This document shows positions 20,915 through 28,327 of a stretch of 64,000 nt of DNA, piece after piece (the stretch's first letter is position 1; each line of letters opens with the position of its first letter). The notes beneath the pieces were generated by a model. It worked only from the letters and a program-made list of their open reading frames with translations. It was not told the DNA's origin and did not search any database. Source of the DNA: Rhodoblastus sp963748385 (GTDB lineage Bacteria > Pseudomonadota > Alphaproteobacteria > Rhizobiales > Beijerinckiaceae); assembly GCA_963748385.1 (NCBI GenBank), contig CAVVIQ010000001.1, forward strand, positions 186,001 to 250,000, written 5' to 3'. The translations under genes and the position numbers were made by a program.

Positions 20915-21319
20915 TCAGGCGAGCAGGTCGATCAGGGCCGGAATCAGCGGCGCGTCGGCCGGCGGCATGGGAAGCTCGCGCAATTTCCGCGGATGAAGCC
21001 ATTTCAGCGCCTGGCCCTCGCGCGCGACCACCGACCCCTCCCAGCGCCGGCAGGCGTAAAGCGGCATCAGGAGATGGAAATCCTCATAGGCGTGGCTGGC
21101 GAAGGTCAAGGGCGCGAGGCAGGGCGCCTTGACCTCGATGCCCAGCTCCTCGCGCAATTCGCGGATCAGCGCCTGTTCCGGCCGCTCGCCGGGATCGACC
21201 TTGCCGCCGGGAAACTCCCACAGGCCGCCGAGCTGCTTGCCCTGCGGCCGTTGCGCCACCAGCACCCGATGATCGGCGTCGATCAGCGCGACCGCCACCA
21301 CGAGGAGCAGTCTGGTCAC
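20915..21319 (-). CDS. mutT: (Deoxy)nucleoside triphosphate pyrophosphohydrolase, MutT type
   Basis: A 134-residue Nudix protein. The Nudix box GGKVDPGERPEQALIRELRE followed by ELG fits G-X5-E-X7-R-E-U-X-E-E-X-G-U exactly. The protein is as short as MutT and cleans 8-oxo-dGTP from the nucleotide pool. Its ATG overlaps the argJ stop. The parvulin-argJ-mutT order is common in Alphaproteobacteria. Confidence 0.88.
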   Translation of the reverse strand: MTRLLLVVAVALIDADHRVLVAQRPQGKQLGGLWEFPGGKVDPGERPEQALIRELREELGIEVKAPCLAPLTFASHAYEDFHLLMPLYACRRWEGSVVAREGQALKWLHPRKLRELPMPPADAPLIPALIDLLA

Positions 21320-22560
21320 GAGCGGTAATCGCCGTTGATCGCGACATATTCCTTGGTCAGATCGCAGGTCCAGACGGTCGCCTTGCCCTTCCCGATCCCG
21401 AGATCGGCGCGAATCACGATCTTGTCCTGCTTCATCGCCGCGCTCGCCGCCGCCTCGTCGTAATCGGGGTCGCGGCGGCCCTCATGGGCCACGCGGATAT
21501 CGCCGAACCAGATCGACAGCAGGTCGCGCTCGGCCTTTTCGCCGGCCTTGCCGACGGCCATCACCACCCGGCCCCAATTGGCGTCCTCGCCGGCGGCGGC
21601 CGTCTTCACCAGCGGCGAATTGGCGATGGAAAAAGCGATTTTCTTCGCCGCCTTGTCGCTCTCGGCGCCCGTCACCCGCACCTCGATGAATTTGCGCGCG
21701 CCTTCGCCGTCGCGCGCCACCTGCTGGGCGAGGTCGAGCAGCACGCCGTGGAGCTTTTCGGAAAAGTCCTTCAGACTGTCGCCGCCGGCCTTTTTCGCCT
21801 TCTTCTGGCCGCGCCTTTCGGCGGCGCCGGTGGCGAACAGCATCAAAGTGTCGGAGGTCGAGGTGTCGCTGTCCACCGTCACCGCGTTGAACGTGTCCTT
21901 CACGCCCTTCGACAGCAATTTCTGCAAGGCCTCCGCCGAAATCGCCGCATCGGTGAAGACGTACGACAGCATGGTCGCCATGTCCGGCGCGATCATGCCC
22001 GCGCCCTTGGCCATGCCGTTGATCGTCACCCCCACGCCGCCGATGGTGGCCTTGGCCGTCGCGACTTTGGGGAAAGTGTCGGTGGTCATGATCGCCCGCG
22101 CCGCGTCGAGCCAGTTTTCCGCGCGGGCCTCGCCTGCGAGTTTTTCCAGCACGCCTTCGAATTTCGACGCGTCGAGCGGCTCGCCGATCACCCCGGTCGA
22201 AGCCAGATAAATCTCGTCCTCGTCGGCGCCGACCGCCCGGGCCGCCAGTTTCGCGGTGCGTTCGGCCGCCTCGCGCCCCGTCTTGCCGGTGAAGGCGTTG
22301 GCGTTGCCGGAATTCACCACCAAAGCGCGGGCGCGGCCATGGCGCAGTTTGTCGCGGCACCAGTCCACCGGCGCCGAAGGGCATCTGGAGGTGGTGAAAA
22401 CGCCCGCGACCGCGGCGGCGTCGTCGAAAACGGCCAGCATCACGTCGGTGCGGTCCTTGTAGCGGACGCCGGCGGCGCCGGCGGCTAGGCGCACGCCCTC
22501 GATCGGCGGCAATTCGGCGATTTTTTTCGGCGCGAGAGGCGAAATTTTTGCGGCGGCCAT
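21316..22560 (-). CDS. argJ: Bifunctional glutamate N-acetyltransferase/amino-acid acetyltransferase ArgJ
   Basis: A 414-residue protein. The self-cleavage site is APDMATMLSY with Thr196 as the nucleophile that starts the beta chain. SRCPSAPVDWC, VVNSGNANAFTG and IYLASTGVIGEPL are conserved substrate-pocket segments. ArgJ recycles the acetyl group in arginine synthesis from N-acetylornithine to glutamate. The start MAAAKISPLAP (22560) fits the family; a longer reading adds a basic stretch without similarity. Confidence 0.94.
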   Translation of the reverse strand: MAAAKISPLAPKKIAELPPIEGVRLAAGAAGVRYKDRTDVMLAVFDDAAAVAGVFTTSRCPSAPVDWCRDKLRHGRARALVVNSGNANAFTGKTGREAAERTAKLAARAVGADEDEIYLASTGVIGEPLDASKFEGVLEKLAGEARAENWLDAARAIMTTDTFPKVATAKATIGGVGVTINGMAKGAGMIAPDMATMLSYVFTDAAISAEALQKLLSKGVKDTFNAVTVDSDTSTSDTLMLFATGAAERRGQKKAKKAGGDSLKDFSEKLHGVLLDLAQQVARDGEGARKFIEVRVTGAESDKAAKKIAFSIANSPLVKTAAAGEDANWGRVVMAVGKAGEKAERDLLSIWFGDIRVAHEGRRDPDYDEAAASAAMKQDKIVIRADLGIGKGKATVWTCDLTKEYVAINGDYRS

Positions 22561-22651
22561 GGGCGGAACTCTTCGATTCGGGGCGCGCGACACAGTCTTC
22601 GGCTTCGGCGCGAGCGTCAATTCGACTTGGCGCGGCAAGGCCGGCCGGCGC

Positions 22652-22673
22652 GAAAAACCCCGCCGAAGCGGGG
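22652..22673 (-). terminator. Rho-independent terminator after the parvulin gene
   Basis: On the minus strand CCCCGC-TTCG-GCGGGG (stem 22658-22673) is followed by TTTTT. The UUCG-type loop and T run make this a classic terminator 22 bases after the stop of the isomerase gene. Confidence 0.85.
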
Positions 22674-22695
22674 TCCGTCGCGGCGCCGAGGCGTC

Positions 22696-23553
22696 TTATT
22701 GTTTCGGCGCCGCGGCGGGTTCATCCGTACGGGTGATCTTGGCGCCCTCGCGCAGTTTCATGATCGCCTGGCTCTGGGCGCGCTGGGCGACGAAACGCTC
22801 GAGTTGGTCGCGAACCTGGTCCATCGGCGGGAAAGGCTTGGTCCGTATCTCCAGCACCTTGATGACGTGCCAGCCGAACTGGGTCTTGACCGGCTGCGAA
22901 ATCTGGCCGGGTTTGAGATTGAAGGCGACCTCGGCGAATTCGGGCACCATGCGGTCCTTGGTGAACCAGCCCAGATCGCCGCCCTTTGAGCCGGGATCCT
23001 TGGACAACTGGTCGGCGAGCTTGCCGAAATCCTCGCCGGCTTTCAGGCGCGTCTCGACATCCAGGGCCTCTTTCTCGGTCGGAACCAGGATGTGCAGGGC
23101 GTGGATTTCCACTTCCGGCTTCTGCGCCTTGGCGGCTTCTTCATAGGTGGACTTGAGGGCGGCGTCGGTGACGCTGTTCTTGGCGATCGCGCCGAGATAG
23201 CCCTCCATCAGCAACTTTTCGCGATAATAGGCCAGTTTTTCCTTGAAATCCGCCGTCTGGTCCGCCTTGTCGGCGACCGCCTTCTGGGTGACCAGCTTGA
23301 GGTCGACGAGATAGTCCAGCAGCGCCTTGCGCCGGGCGGCGTCGTTCATCTGCCGCGGCAGGGTCGAGCCGACGTCCTCCTGCGCCTGCGCGAGATCCCG
23401 CCCCGTGATCTGCTCGCCGTTCACCGTGGCCAGAACCTGGTTCGGATCGCCGGCGGGGGTCTGGGCCATGGCCGGGGTCAGGGCGGCGGCGCAGAGCGAC
23501 AAGGCGAGCGCGGCGCAGCGGACGCCGGCGAGAGGGAAATCAAAACGAGCCAT
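22696..23553 (-). CDS. Periplasmic parvulin-type peptidyl-prolyl isomerase
   Basis: A 285-residue secreted protein. A signal peptide (ALALSLCAAALTPAMA) ends near residue 30. A SurA/PrsA-like N-terminal domain (VLATVNGEQITGRDL, ARRKALLDYLVDLKLV) is followed by one PpiC domain (EIHALHILVPTEKEALDVE, GGDLGWFTKDRMVPEFAEVA, VKTQFGWHVIKV). It ends in a short Pro/Ala tail. It folds outer-membrane or periplasmic proteins. Start at 23553; an ATG six codons earlier lacks a ribosome site. Confidence 0.9.
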   Translation of the reverse strand: MARFDFPLAGVRCAALALSLCAAALTPAMAQTPAGDPNQVLATVNGEQITGRDLAQAQEDVGSTLPRQMNDAARRKALLDYLVDLKLVTQKAVADKADQTADFKEKLAYYREKLLMEGYLGAIAKNSVTDAALKSTYEEAAKAQKPEVEIHALHILVPTEKEALDVETRLKAGEDFGKLADQLSKDPGSKGGDLGWFTKDRMVPEFAEVAFNLKPGQISQPVKTQFGWHVIKVLEIRTKPFPPMDQVRDQLERFVAQRAQSQAIMKLREGAKITRTDEPAAAPKQ

Positions 23554-23715
23554 CGGGTTTTCTTGCTCCATGGAGACGCGCGCGAAAAGGTGGACGAACA
23601 TCAGGCGCCGGCGGCAGGCGCGCATTTCTGCCCCAAAAAGCCGTCGGCGACAAGCGCCGCGCCATTGCCGGCGCAAAAACTCTGGTTTAGATGGAAAGCG
23701 GAAAGGTCATCGAGA

Positions 23716-23952
23716 ATGTCCGAGAAGAAACCCATCAACTGGACCAATGCGCGCACCTTGATCGCTTTGGCCATTCTGGTCGGCACGGAGCTGGTCGGCG
23801 CCTCCTGGGCCGCCGGCTGGGCGCTCGGCGGCCTGTTCCAGCTCGGCCCCGGTTACGCCCGCGCCTTCGAACTGATCTTCATCGCCTTCGGCTTCGTCGG
23901 GCTCTATTATTTCATGCGCACGGCGGTCGGCCACGAGCCCTTCCGGCGCTGA
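23716..23952 (+). CDS. Small two-helix membrane protein
   Basis: A 78-residue protein, MSEKKPINWTNARTLIALAI at the start, with two hydrophobic helices (about 15-40 and 48-68) and the ending GHEPFRR. The intact frame and conserved-looking polar ends support a real gene. I do not know a function. It is divergent from the parvulin gene and upstream of the metal ABC group. Confidence 0.65.
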   Translation: MSEKKPINWTNARTLIALAILVGTELVGASWAAGWALGGLFQLGPGYARAFELIFIAFGFVGLYYFMRTAVGHEPFRR

Positions 23953-24003
23953 GCCCGGCTTTCGTCGTCCAACGCCTTGTCATTCCCCCGGGACGTGAGG
24001 ATC

Positions 24004-24186
24004 ATGGCCAGCATGGAGCAGCGCGCGCGCGATCATGCGCATGACCACCGCCACGGCCCTGCGCCCGTCCCGGAGCGCGGCGCGGCGGGCTTTTCGCTGT
24101 TGCGGCTTTCCGCCCTCCAGCGCCTTGGCCTCGTGGCGATTGCGCTGGTTGCGCTGTGGAGCGGCGTGCGCTGGGCGTTGTCATGA
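24004..24186 (+). CDS. Histidine-rich single-helix small membrane protein
   Basis: A 60-residue protein with five His near the start (ARDHAHDHRHGPAP) and one C-terminal helix (LGLVAIALVALWSG). GTGAGGATC precedes the ATG at 24004. Its stop overlaps the start of the ABC ATPase (ATGA), so the two are translationally coupled. His-rich segments bind transition metals in many transport proteins; a role in zinc or similar metal handling is inferred from this and the neighbour. No family is recognised. Confidence 0.6.
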   Translation: MASMEQRARDHAHDHRHGPAPVPERGAAGFSLLRLSALQRLGLVAIALVALWSGVRWALS

Positions 24187-24950
24187 CCGCGCCAAGGAAC
24201 GCGCCGGTCATCCGGTTTCATGACCTGACCCTGGGCTATGACCGCCATCCGGCCGTGCATCACCTCGAAGGCGAGATCGCGCCGGGCGCTCTGCTCGCCG
24301 TCTGCGGCCCCAATGGCGCCGGCAAATCGACCCTGTTCAAGGCGCTGTCCGGCAGCCTGAAGCCGATGGGCGGAGCGATCGACCTCGGCGGCGCGCGCGC
24401 CCGCGATATCGCCTATCTGCCCCAGGCCGCGCAGCTCGACCTTAGCTTTCCAATCGACGTTTTCGACATGGCCGCCATGGGCCTGTGGCGGCGCATCGGC
24501 CTGTTCGGGGGCTTGACCCGCGCCGACGAGGGAAAGGTCCACGACGCTTTGGCCGCCGTGGGCCTCGCCGGTTTCCAGCGCCGCCCGATCGGCGCCCTGT
24601 CCGGCGGCCAGACCCAGCGCCTGCTGTTCGCGCGGCTTCTGCTGCAGGACGCCTCGCTCCTTCTGCTCGACGAGCCCTTCGCCGCGATCGACGAGCGAAC
24701 GGTCGGCGATCTGCTCGCCCTGATCGCGCGCTGGCACCAGGAGGGACGCACGGTCGTCGCCGTCCTGCACGATTTCGCCATGATCCGCGCCCATTTCCCC
24801 GATTGTCTCCTTCTGGCGCGCGAAAAAATCGCCTGGGGCCCGACGGACGAGGCGCTTTCCGCCGAGAATCTCGCCCTCGCCCAGAGAATGCCCGAAGCTT
24901 TCGACGACCGCGCCGCCGCCTGCGACCGCGTCACCTCGAAATATGGATGA
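24183..24950 (+). CDS. Metal (Zn/Mn-type) ABC transporter ATP-binding protein
   Basis: A 255-residue ABC ATPase. Walker A GPNGAGKST is at residues 42-50; the sequence continues DIAYLPQAAQLDLSFPIDVFDMAAMG, signature LSGGQTQR and Walker B LLLLDEPFAAID, then VVAVLHDFAMIRAHFPDCLLLAREK with the switch His. The PIDVFDMAAMG segment is typical of the ZnuC/MntB/TroB metal group. The expected permease and binding-protein genes are absent here; a WD40 protein follows instead. The metal is not decided. Confidence 0.82.
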   Translation: MTAPRNAPVIRFHDLTLGYDRHPAVHHLEGEIAPGALLAVCGPNGAGKSTLFKALSGSLKPMGGAIDLGGARARDIAYLPQAAQLDLSFPIDVFDMAAMGLWRRIGLFGGLTRADEGKVHDALAAVGLAGFQRRPIGALSGGQTQRLLFARLLLQDASLLLLDEPFAAIDERTVGDLLALIARWHQEGRTVVAVLHDFAMIRAHFPDCLLLAREKIAWGPTDEALSAENLALAQRMPEAFDDRAAACDRVTSKYG

Positions 24951-25959
24951 ATCGATGGGCTTGAGCTCTCTGACCGATCACGTGACCCCGCTCGAGGCCG
25001 GCGCCGAAGTGGTCGACGCCGCCTTCCTCGGCCGCCTTCCCGCCTTCGCCCTGGCCGACGGGACCGTGCTGCTGGCGGAGATCGGCGAGGAGCGCCGGGT
25101 CAGGGTCCATGAAGACGGCGCGATTCTGGTCGCCGCCAGCGACGGAAAGAAATTCTATACCGGCGGCGATGACGGCGTCATCGCCGCGACCGGCGCCTCG
25201 GGGCTGAGCGAAATCCTGGCCCGCGAAAAAGGCTGGATCGACGCCCTGGCCTGCCGCGCGGACGGATCGCTCGCCTGGTCGAGCGGAAAAAACGTCCGCG
25301 CCCGCGACCCCAAGGGCGAGGTCAGGATGTTTTCCGCGCCGTCCTCGGTGCGCGGCCTCGCCTTTTTCCCGAAAGGCTATCGCGTCGCCGTCGCGCATTA
25401 CAATGGCGTCAGCCTGTGGTTTCCCAATGCCGCCGCCGGGCCGGACGCGCTCGCCTGGAAGGGCTCGCATCTCGACGTCACGGTCTCGCCCGACGCCCGC
25501 TTCGTCGTCACCTCGATGCAGGAAAGCGCCCTGCACGGCTGGCGGCTTTCCGACCGCAAGGACATGCGCATGACCGGCTATCCGGCCAAGACGCGGTCTT
25601 TCTCCTGGTCGCATGACGGGCTGTGGCTGGCCACCTCCGGCGCCGACGGCTGCATCGTCTGGCCCTTTTCCGGCAAGGAAGGCCCGATGGGCCAACCGCC
25701 GCGCGAATGCGGGATACGTCCCGACGTGCTGACGACCGCTGTCGCCTTCCATCCCAAGGCCCTGGTCGTCGCCATCGGTTATGACGACGGCTGGATCCTG
25801 CTGGTGCGCCTGACCGACGGCGCGGAAATCCTGGTCAGGCGCACCGAAGCCGAAGAGCCGCGCGACGCCATTTCGGCGCTCGCCTTCAACGCCGACGGCG
25901 CCCGGCTCGTCTTCGGCGCCCGGAGCGGGCGCGCGGGGCTTCTCGACATCCCGGTGTAA
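24943..25959 (+). CDS. WD40-repeat beta-propeller protein
   Basis: A 338-residue protein of repeated 40-residue units, for example VRGLAFFPKGYRVAVAHYNG, VTVSPDARFVVTSMQES, SFSWSHDGLWLATSGADGC and ISALAFNADGARLVFGARSG. It has no signal peptide, so it is likely a cytoplasmic scaffold. It overlaps the ABC ATPase by eight bases and is therefore in its operon. The function is unknown; it may hold the ATPase or a metal protein in a complex. Confidence 0.8.
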   Translation: MDESMGLSSLTDHVTPLEAGAEVVDAAFLGRLPAFALADGTVLLAEIGEERRVRVHEDGAILVAASDGKKFYTGGDDGVIAATGASGLSEILAREKGWIDALACRADGSLAWSSGKNVRARDPKGEVRMFSAPSSVRGLAFFPKGYRVAVAHYNGVSLWFPNAAAGPDALAWKGSHLDVTVSPDARFVVTSMQESALHGWRLSDRKDMRMTGYPAKTRSFSWSHDGLWLATSGADGCIVWPFSGKEGPMGQPPRECGIRPDVLTTAVAFHPKALVVAIGYDDGWILLVRLTDGAEILVRRTEAEEPRDAISALAFNADGARLVFGARSGRAGLLDIPV

Positions 25960-26089
25960 CGGCGTTTTTTTCTTCAGTTCAAACAGGAACGAAAAAAGCG
26001 GCGCCAATTTGCGCCGAACTGTTTTAGGATATTCCTGCAGCGGCGCCCCCGGGCCGGGGGTGGGCGATGCGTGTTCAATCGAGCCAGTC

Positions 26090-27706
26090 GTGATCGAGAG
26101 CGAAAATCCGGCGCAAATCCAGGCCGAAGGGTCGGCCGCGCCCCCGACGGAATTGAAGCTGGCCCCTGAAACGCCGGCCGACCGCGCCCAGCAGGAAGTC
26201 GAAATCAAATTCGCGACGGACGCCGCCGGCTTTTCCGCCGCGCTCGCCTCGCCGTTGCTGCGCGTCGAAAAGCCAAGCCCGGCGCGCAAACTGGTCTCGA
26301 TCTATTTCGACACGCCGGACTGGGCGCTGAAAAAACGCAAAATGGCCCTGCGCATGCGCCGCAATGGGCGCGCGGCGCCGGTCATGACGATGAAATGGCC
26401 GGCGCAGTCGCCGGGCGACGTTTTTTCGCGCGGCGAAATCGAAGTCCGCGCGCGAAACATGGAGCCGGACATTTCCCTGTTCGACGCCGACATGGCCGCG
26501 AGCCTGCGCGAGATTCTGGGCGACGCGCCGCTGGAGGCGAAATACGAGACCCGCGTCAAACGGGTGACCCGGCTGATCACGCAGGGATCGGCGCGCGTCG
26601 AGGCCGCCTTCGACGAGGGCGCCATCCACTCCGGCGCGCGCGAAGCGCCTTTGCGCGAGGTTGAACTGGAGTTGAAATCCGGTCCGACGCAGGATTTTTT
26701 CGATTTCGCCGCCCTTCTCGCCGAAAATCTTCCGCTGCGGCTCGACAGTGTAAGCAAGGCGGAGCGCGCCGCGCATTTCTGCGTGGGAACCGCGCCCAAG
26801 CCGGTCAAGGCCAAGCCCGCTGATCTGCCGCAGGACGCCATTCTCGACGAGGCGACGGCGAGGATCATTCTCGGGACGATCGACCATTATCTCGTCAACT
26901 GGGCGTCGCTGCGCGCCGGCGACGATCCCGAATCCATCCACCAGATGCGCGTCGCCCTGCGCCGCCTCCGCGCCGCGCTCGGCATGTTGAAAAAGGCGAT
27001 TCCCTGTCCGGAATTCGACGCGTTTCGCGAAGAGGCCAAGGCGCTCGCGACCGCGCTCGGCCCGGCGCGCGACTGCGACGCGCTGCGCGAATTGATCGAA
27101 GACGGGCCAATGGGCCATTTCGGCGAACGAAAGGATTTCGCGCCGCTGTTCGACGCGCTCGAAAAGCGCCGGGTCGCGGCTTACGCGGAATCGCGCGCCC
27201 TGATCGAATCGCCGCGCCCGACGCTTTTCGTGCTGCGCCTCAGCGCCTTCGTCGCCCGGCGCGGCTGGCGCAATGCTATCCACGGCCTTGATCTGGCGAC
27301 GCTGACCGAACCTGTGGCGATTTTCGCGGCGCAGGCGCTCGAACGCCTGCACAGGCGCGCGCTCAAGCGCGGCAGGAAACTCGCGACACTGCCCGACGAG
27401 CAGCGTCACCAGCTCCGCATCGCACTCAAGAATCTGCGCTATGGCGGCGAATTCTTCGCCTCCTGTTTCGCGGACCAGCGTGACACTGCGCCATTGTTGC
27501 GCGCCGTCACCGTGCTGCAAAACCTGCTCGGCGCCCATAACGACGCCGCCAGCGCCGATCATTTCCTCAGCGCGTCCCATGCGGAGGAAGCCGCCCGCGC
27601 GGCGGGGATCGTCTTCGGCTGGTACGCCCGCGGCGCCGTCATCGCCGATCGGCGCCTTGTCAGGGAATGGAAACGTTTCAAGGCCATGCGGCCGTTCTGG
27701 CGGTGA
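26090..27706 (+). CDS. CYTH-CHAD domain fusion protein
   Basis: About 538 residues. The N-terminal CYTH (triphosphate tunnel) domain has the E-X-E-X-K signature EVEIK at about residues 36-40, SIYFDTPDWALKKRKMALRMRR and AAFDEGAI. The C-terminal CHAD helical domain shows ESIHQMRVALRRLRAALGM, ALGPARDCDALREL and HQLRIALKNLRYGGEFF, with the His/Arg-rich helices that bind polyphosphate. Such fusions are thought to act on triphosphate or polyphosphate. No ATG fits; GTG at 26090 is the best guess, and a TTG at 26009 is possible. Confidence 0.85.
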   Translation: MIESENPAQIQAEGSAAPPTELKLAPETPADRAQQEVEIKFATDAAGFSAALASPLLRVEKPSPARKLVSIYFDTPDWALKKRKMALRMRRNGRAAPVMTMKWPAQSPGDVFSRGEIEVRARNMEPDISLFDADMAASLREILGDAPLEAKYETRVKRVTRLITQGSARVEAAFDEGAIHSGAREAPLREVELELKSGPTQDFFDFAALLAENLPLRLDSVSKAERAAHFCVGTAPKPVKAKPADLPQDAILDEATARIILGTIDHYLVNWASLRAGDDPESIHQMRVALRRLRAALGMLKKAIPCPEFDAFREEAKALATALGPARDCDALRELIEDGPMGHFGERKDFAPLFDALEKRRVAAYAESRALIESPRPTLFVLRLSAFVARRGWRNAIHGLDLATLTEPVAIFAAQALERLHRRALKRGRKLATLPDEQRHQLRIALKNLRYGGEFFASCFADQRDTAPLLRAVTVLQNLLGAHNDAASADHFLSASHAEEAARAAGIVFGWYARGAVIADRRLVREWKRFKAMRPFWR

Positions 27707-27767
27707 AGGAGGCCGGGCTTCGGCCACGTCCTCTTCTGGTGGTCTCCCCGGGCCGCGCCGTCCCGCT

Positions 27768-28031
27768 TCAGCCGGCTTCGGCGCGCGACGGCTTGAACCG
27801 CACGCCGCGCCCGCCGCCGCGGCTTTCGGCGTTCTCGCCGATCAGTTCGACGCCGGCGCGATCGAGCGCTTCGATCACTTTGGTCAAAGTGTCCACCACG
27901 CCCCGGACATTGCCCTCGCTCGCCTCCATGCGCTGGATGGTCGGCAGGGACACGCCCGCCATTTCGGCCAACTGGCGCTGATCGACGCCGAGCAGGGCGC
28001 GAGCGGCTCGTAACTGGGAGGCGGTGATCAA
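27768..28031 (-). CDS. XRE-family helix-turn-helix regulator
   Basis: An 87-residue protein. The HTH spans residues 4-58: ITASQLRAARALLGVDQRQL, AEMAGVSLPTIQRMEASEG. The short tail (ALDRAGVELIGENAESRG) is common in small regulators of this type. The gene is divergent from the Hyf-like operon, with a perfect palindrome in the shared region, so control of that operon is possible. Target and signal are unknown. Confidence 0.85.
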   Translation of the reverse strand: MITASQLRAARALLGVDQRQLAEMAGVSLPTIQRMEASEGNVRGVVDTLTKVIEALDRAGVELIGENAESRGGGRGVRFKPSRAEAG

Positions 28032-28233
28032 GGCGCAGTCGCTCCGTGATTCGGGGCCGCGATTCGCCCGCGCGGCTCATTCACGCCCCAAACGAAGCAG
28101 GCGCGGTGAAACAGCAAGTCCTTCATGTTCCGCAATTCGGCGCTTTTCCGTTGGTTTCCGTCGGCCGTCGCATTTTTTTAACCATAACATATTGACCACG
28201 AAAATAAAGGGCGTAGCCTGAACTATGGGTGAT

Positions 28234-28266
28234 TTGACATCAAGTTTGATGTGTAAAACATGATAA
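28234..28266 (+). promoter_or_regulatory. Palindromic operator overlapping a putative promoter of the Hyf-like operon
   Basis: ACATCAA-GT-TTGATGT (28237-28252) is a perfect 7-base inverted repeat. It overlaps TTGACA at 28234-28239, a -35-like element; a CATGAT/TGATAA -10-like sequence lies at 28259-28266 with looser spacing. The first operon codon is 62 bases on. Placement suggests repression by a protein binding here, perhaps the divergent XRE regulator. Confidence 0.45.
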
Positions 28267-28327
28267 CGAATGAACGCGGCCAGGGCCTAGCCTTGCCATT
28301 CCGCCTTGCGCCCCGGCGGGGGCGCGC

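Noticed and set aside
28237..28252. FNR box in front of the Hyf-like operon
   Set aside because: FNR sites are TTGAT-N4-ATCAA; this palindrome has the halves in the opposite order with a 2-base spacer.
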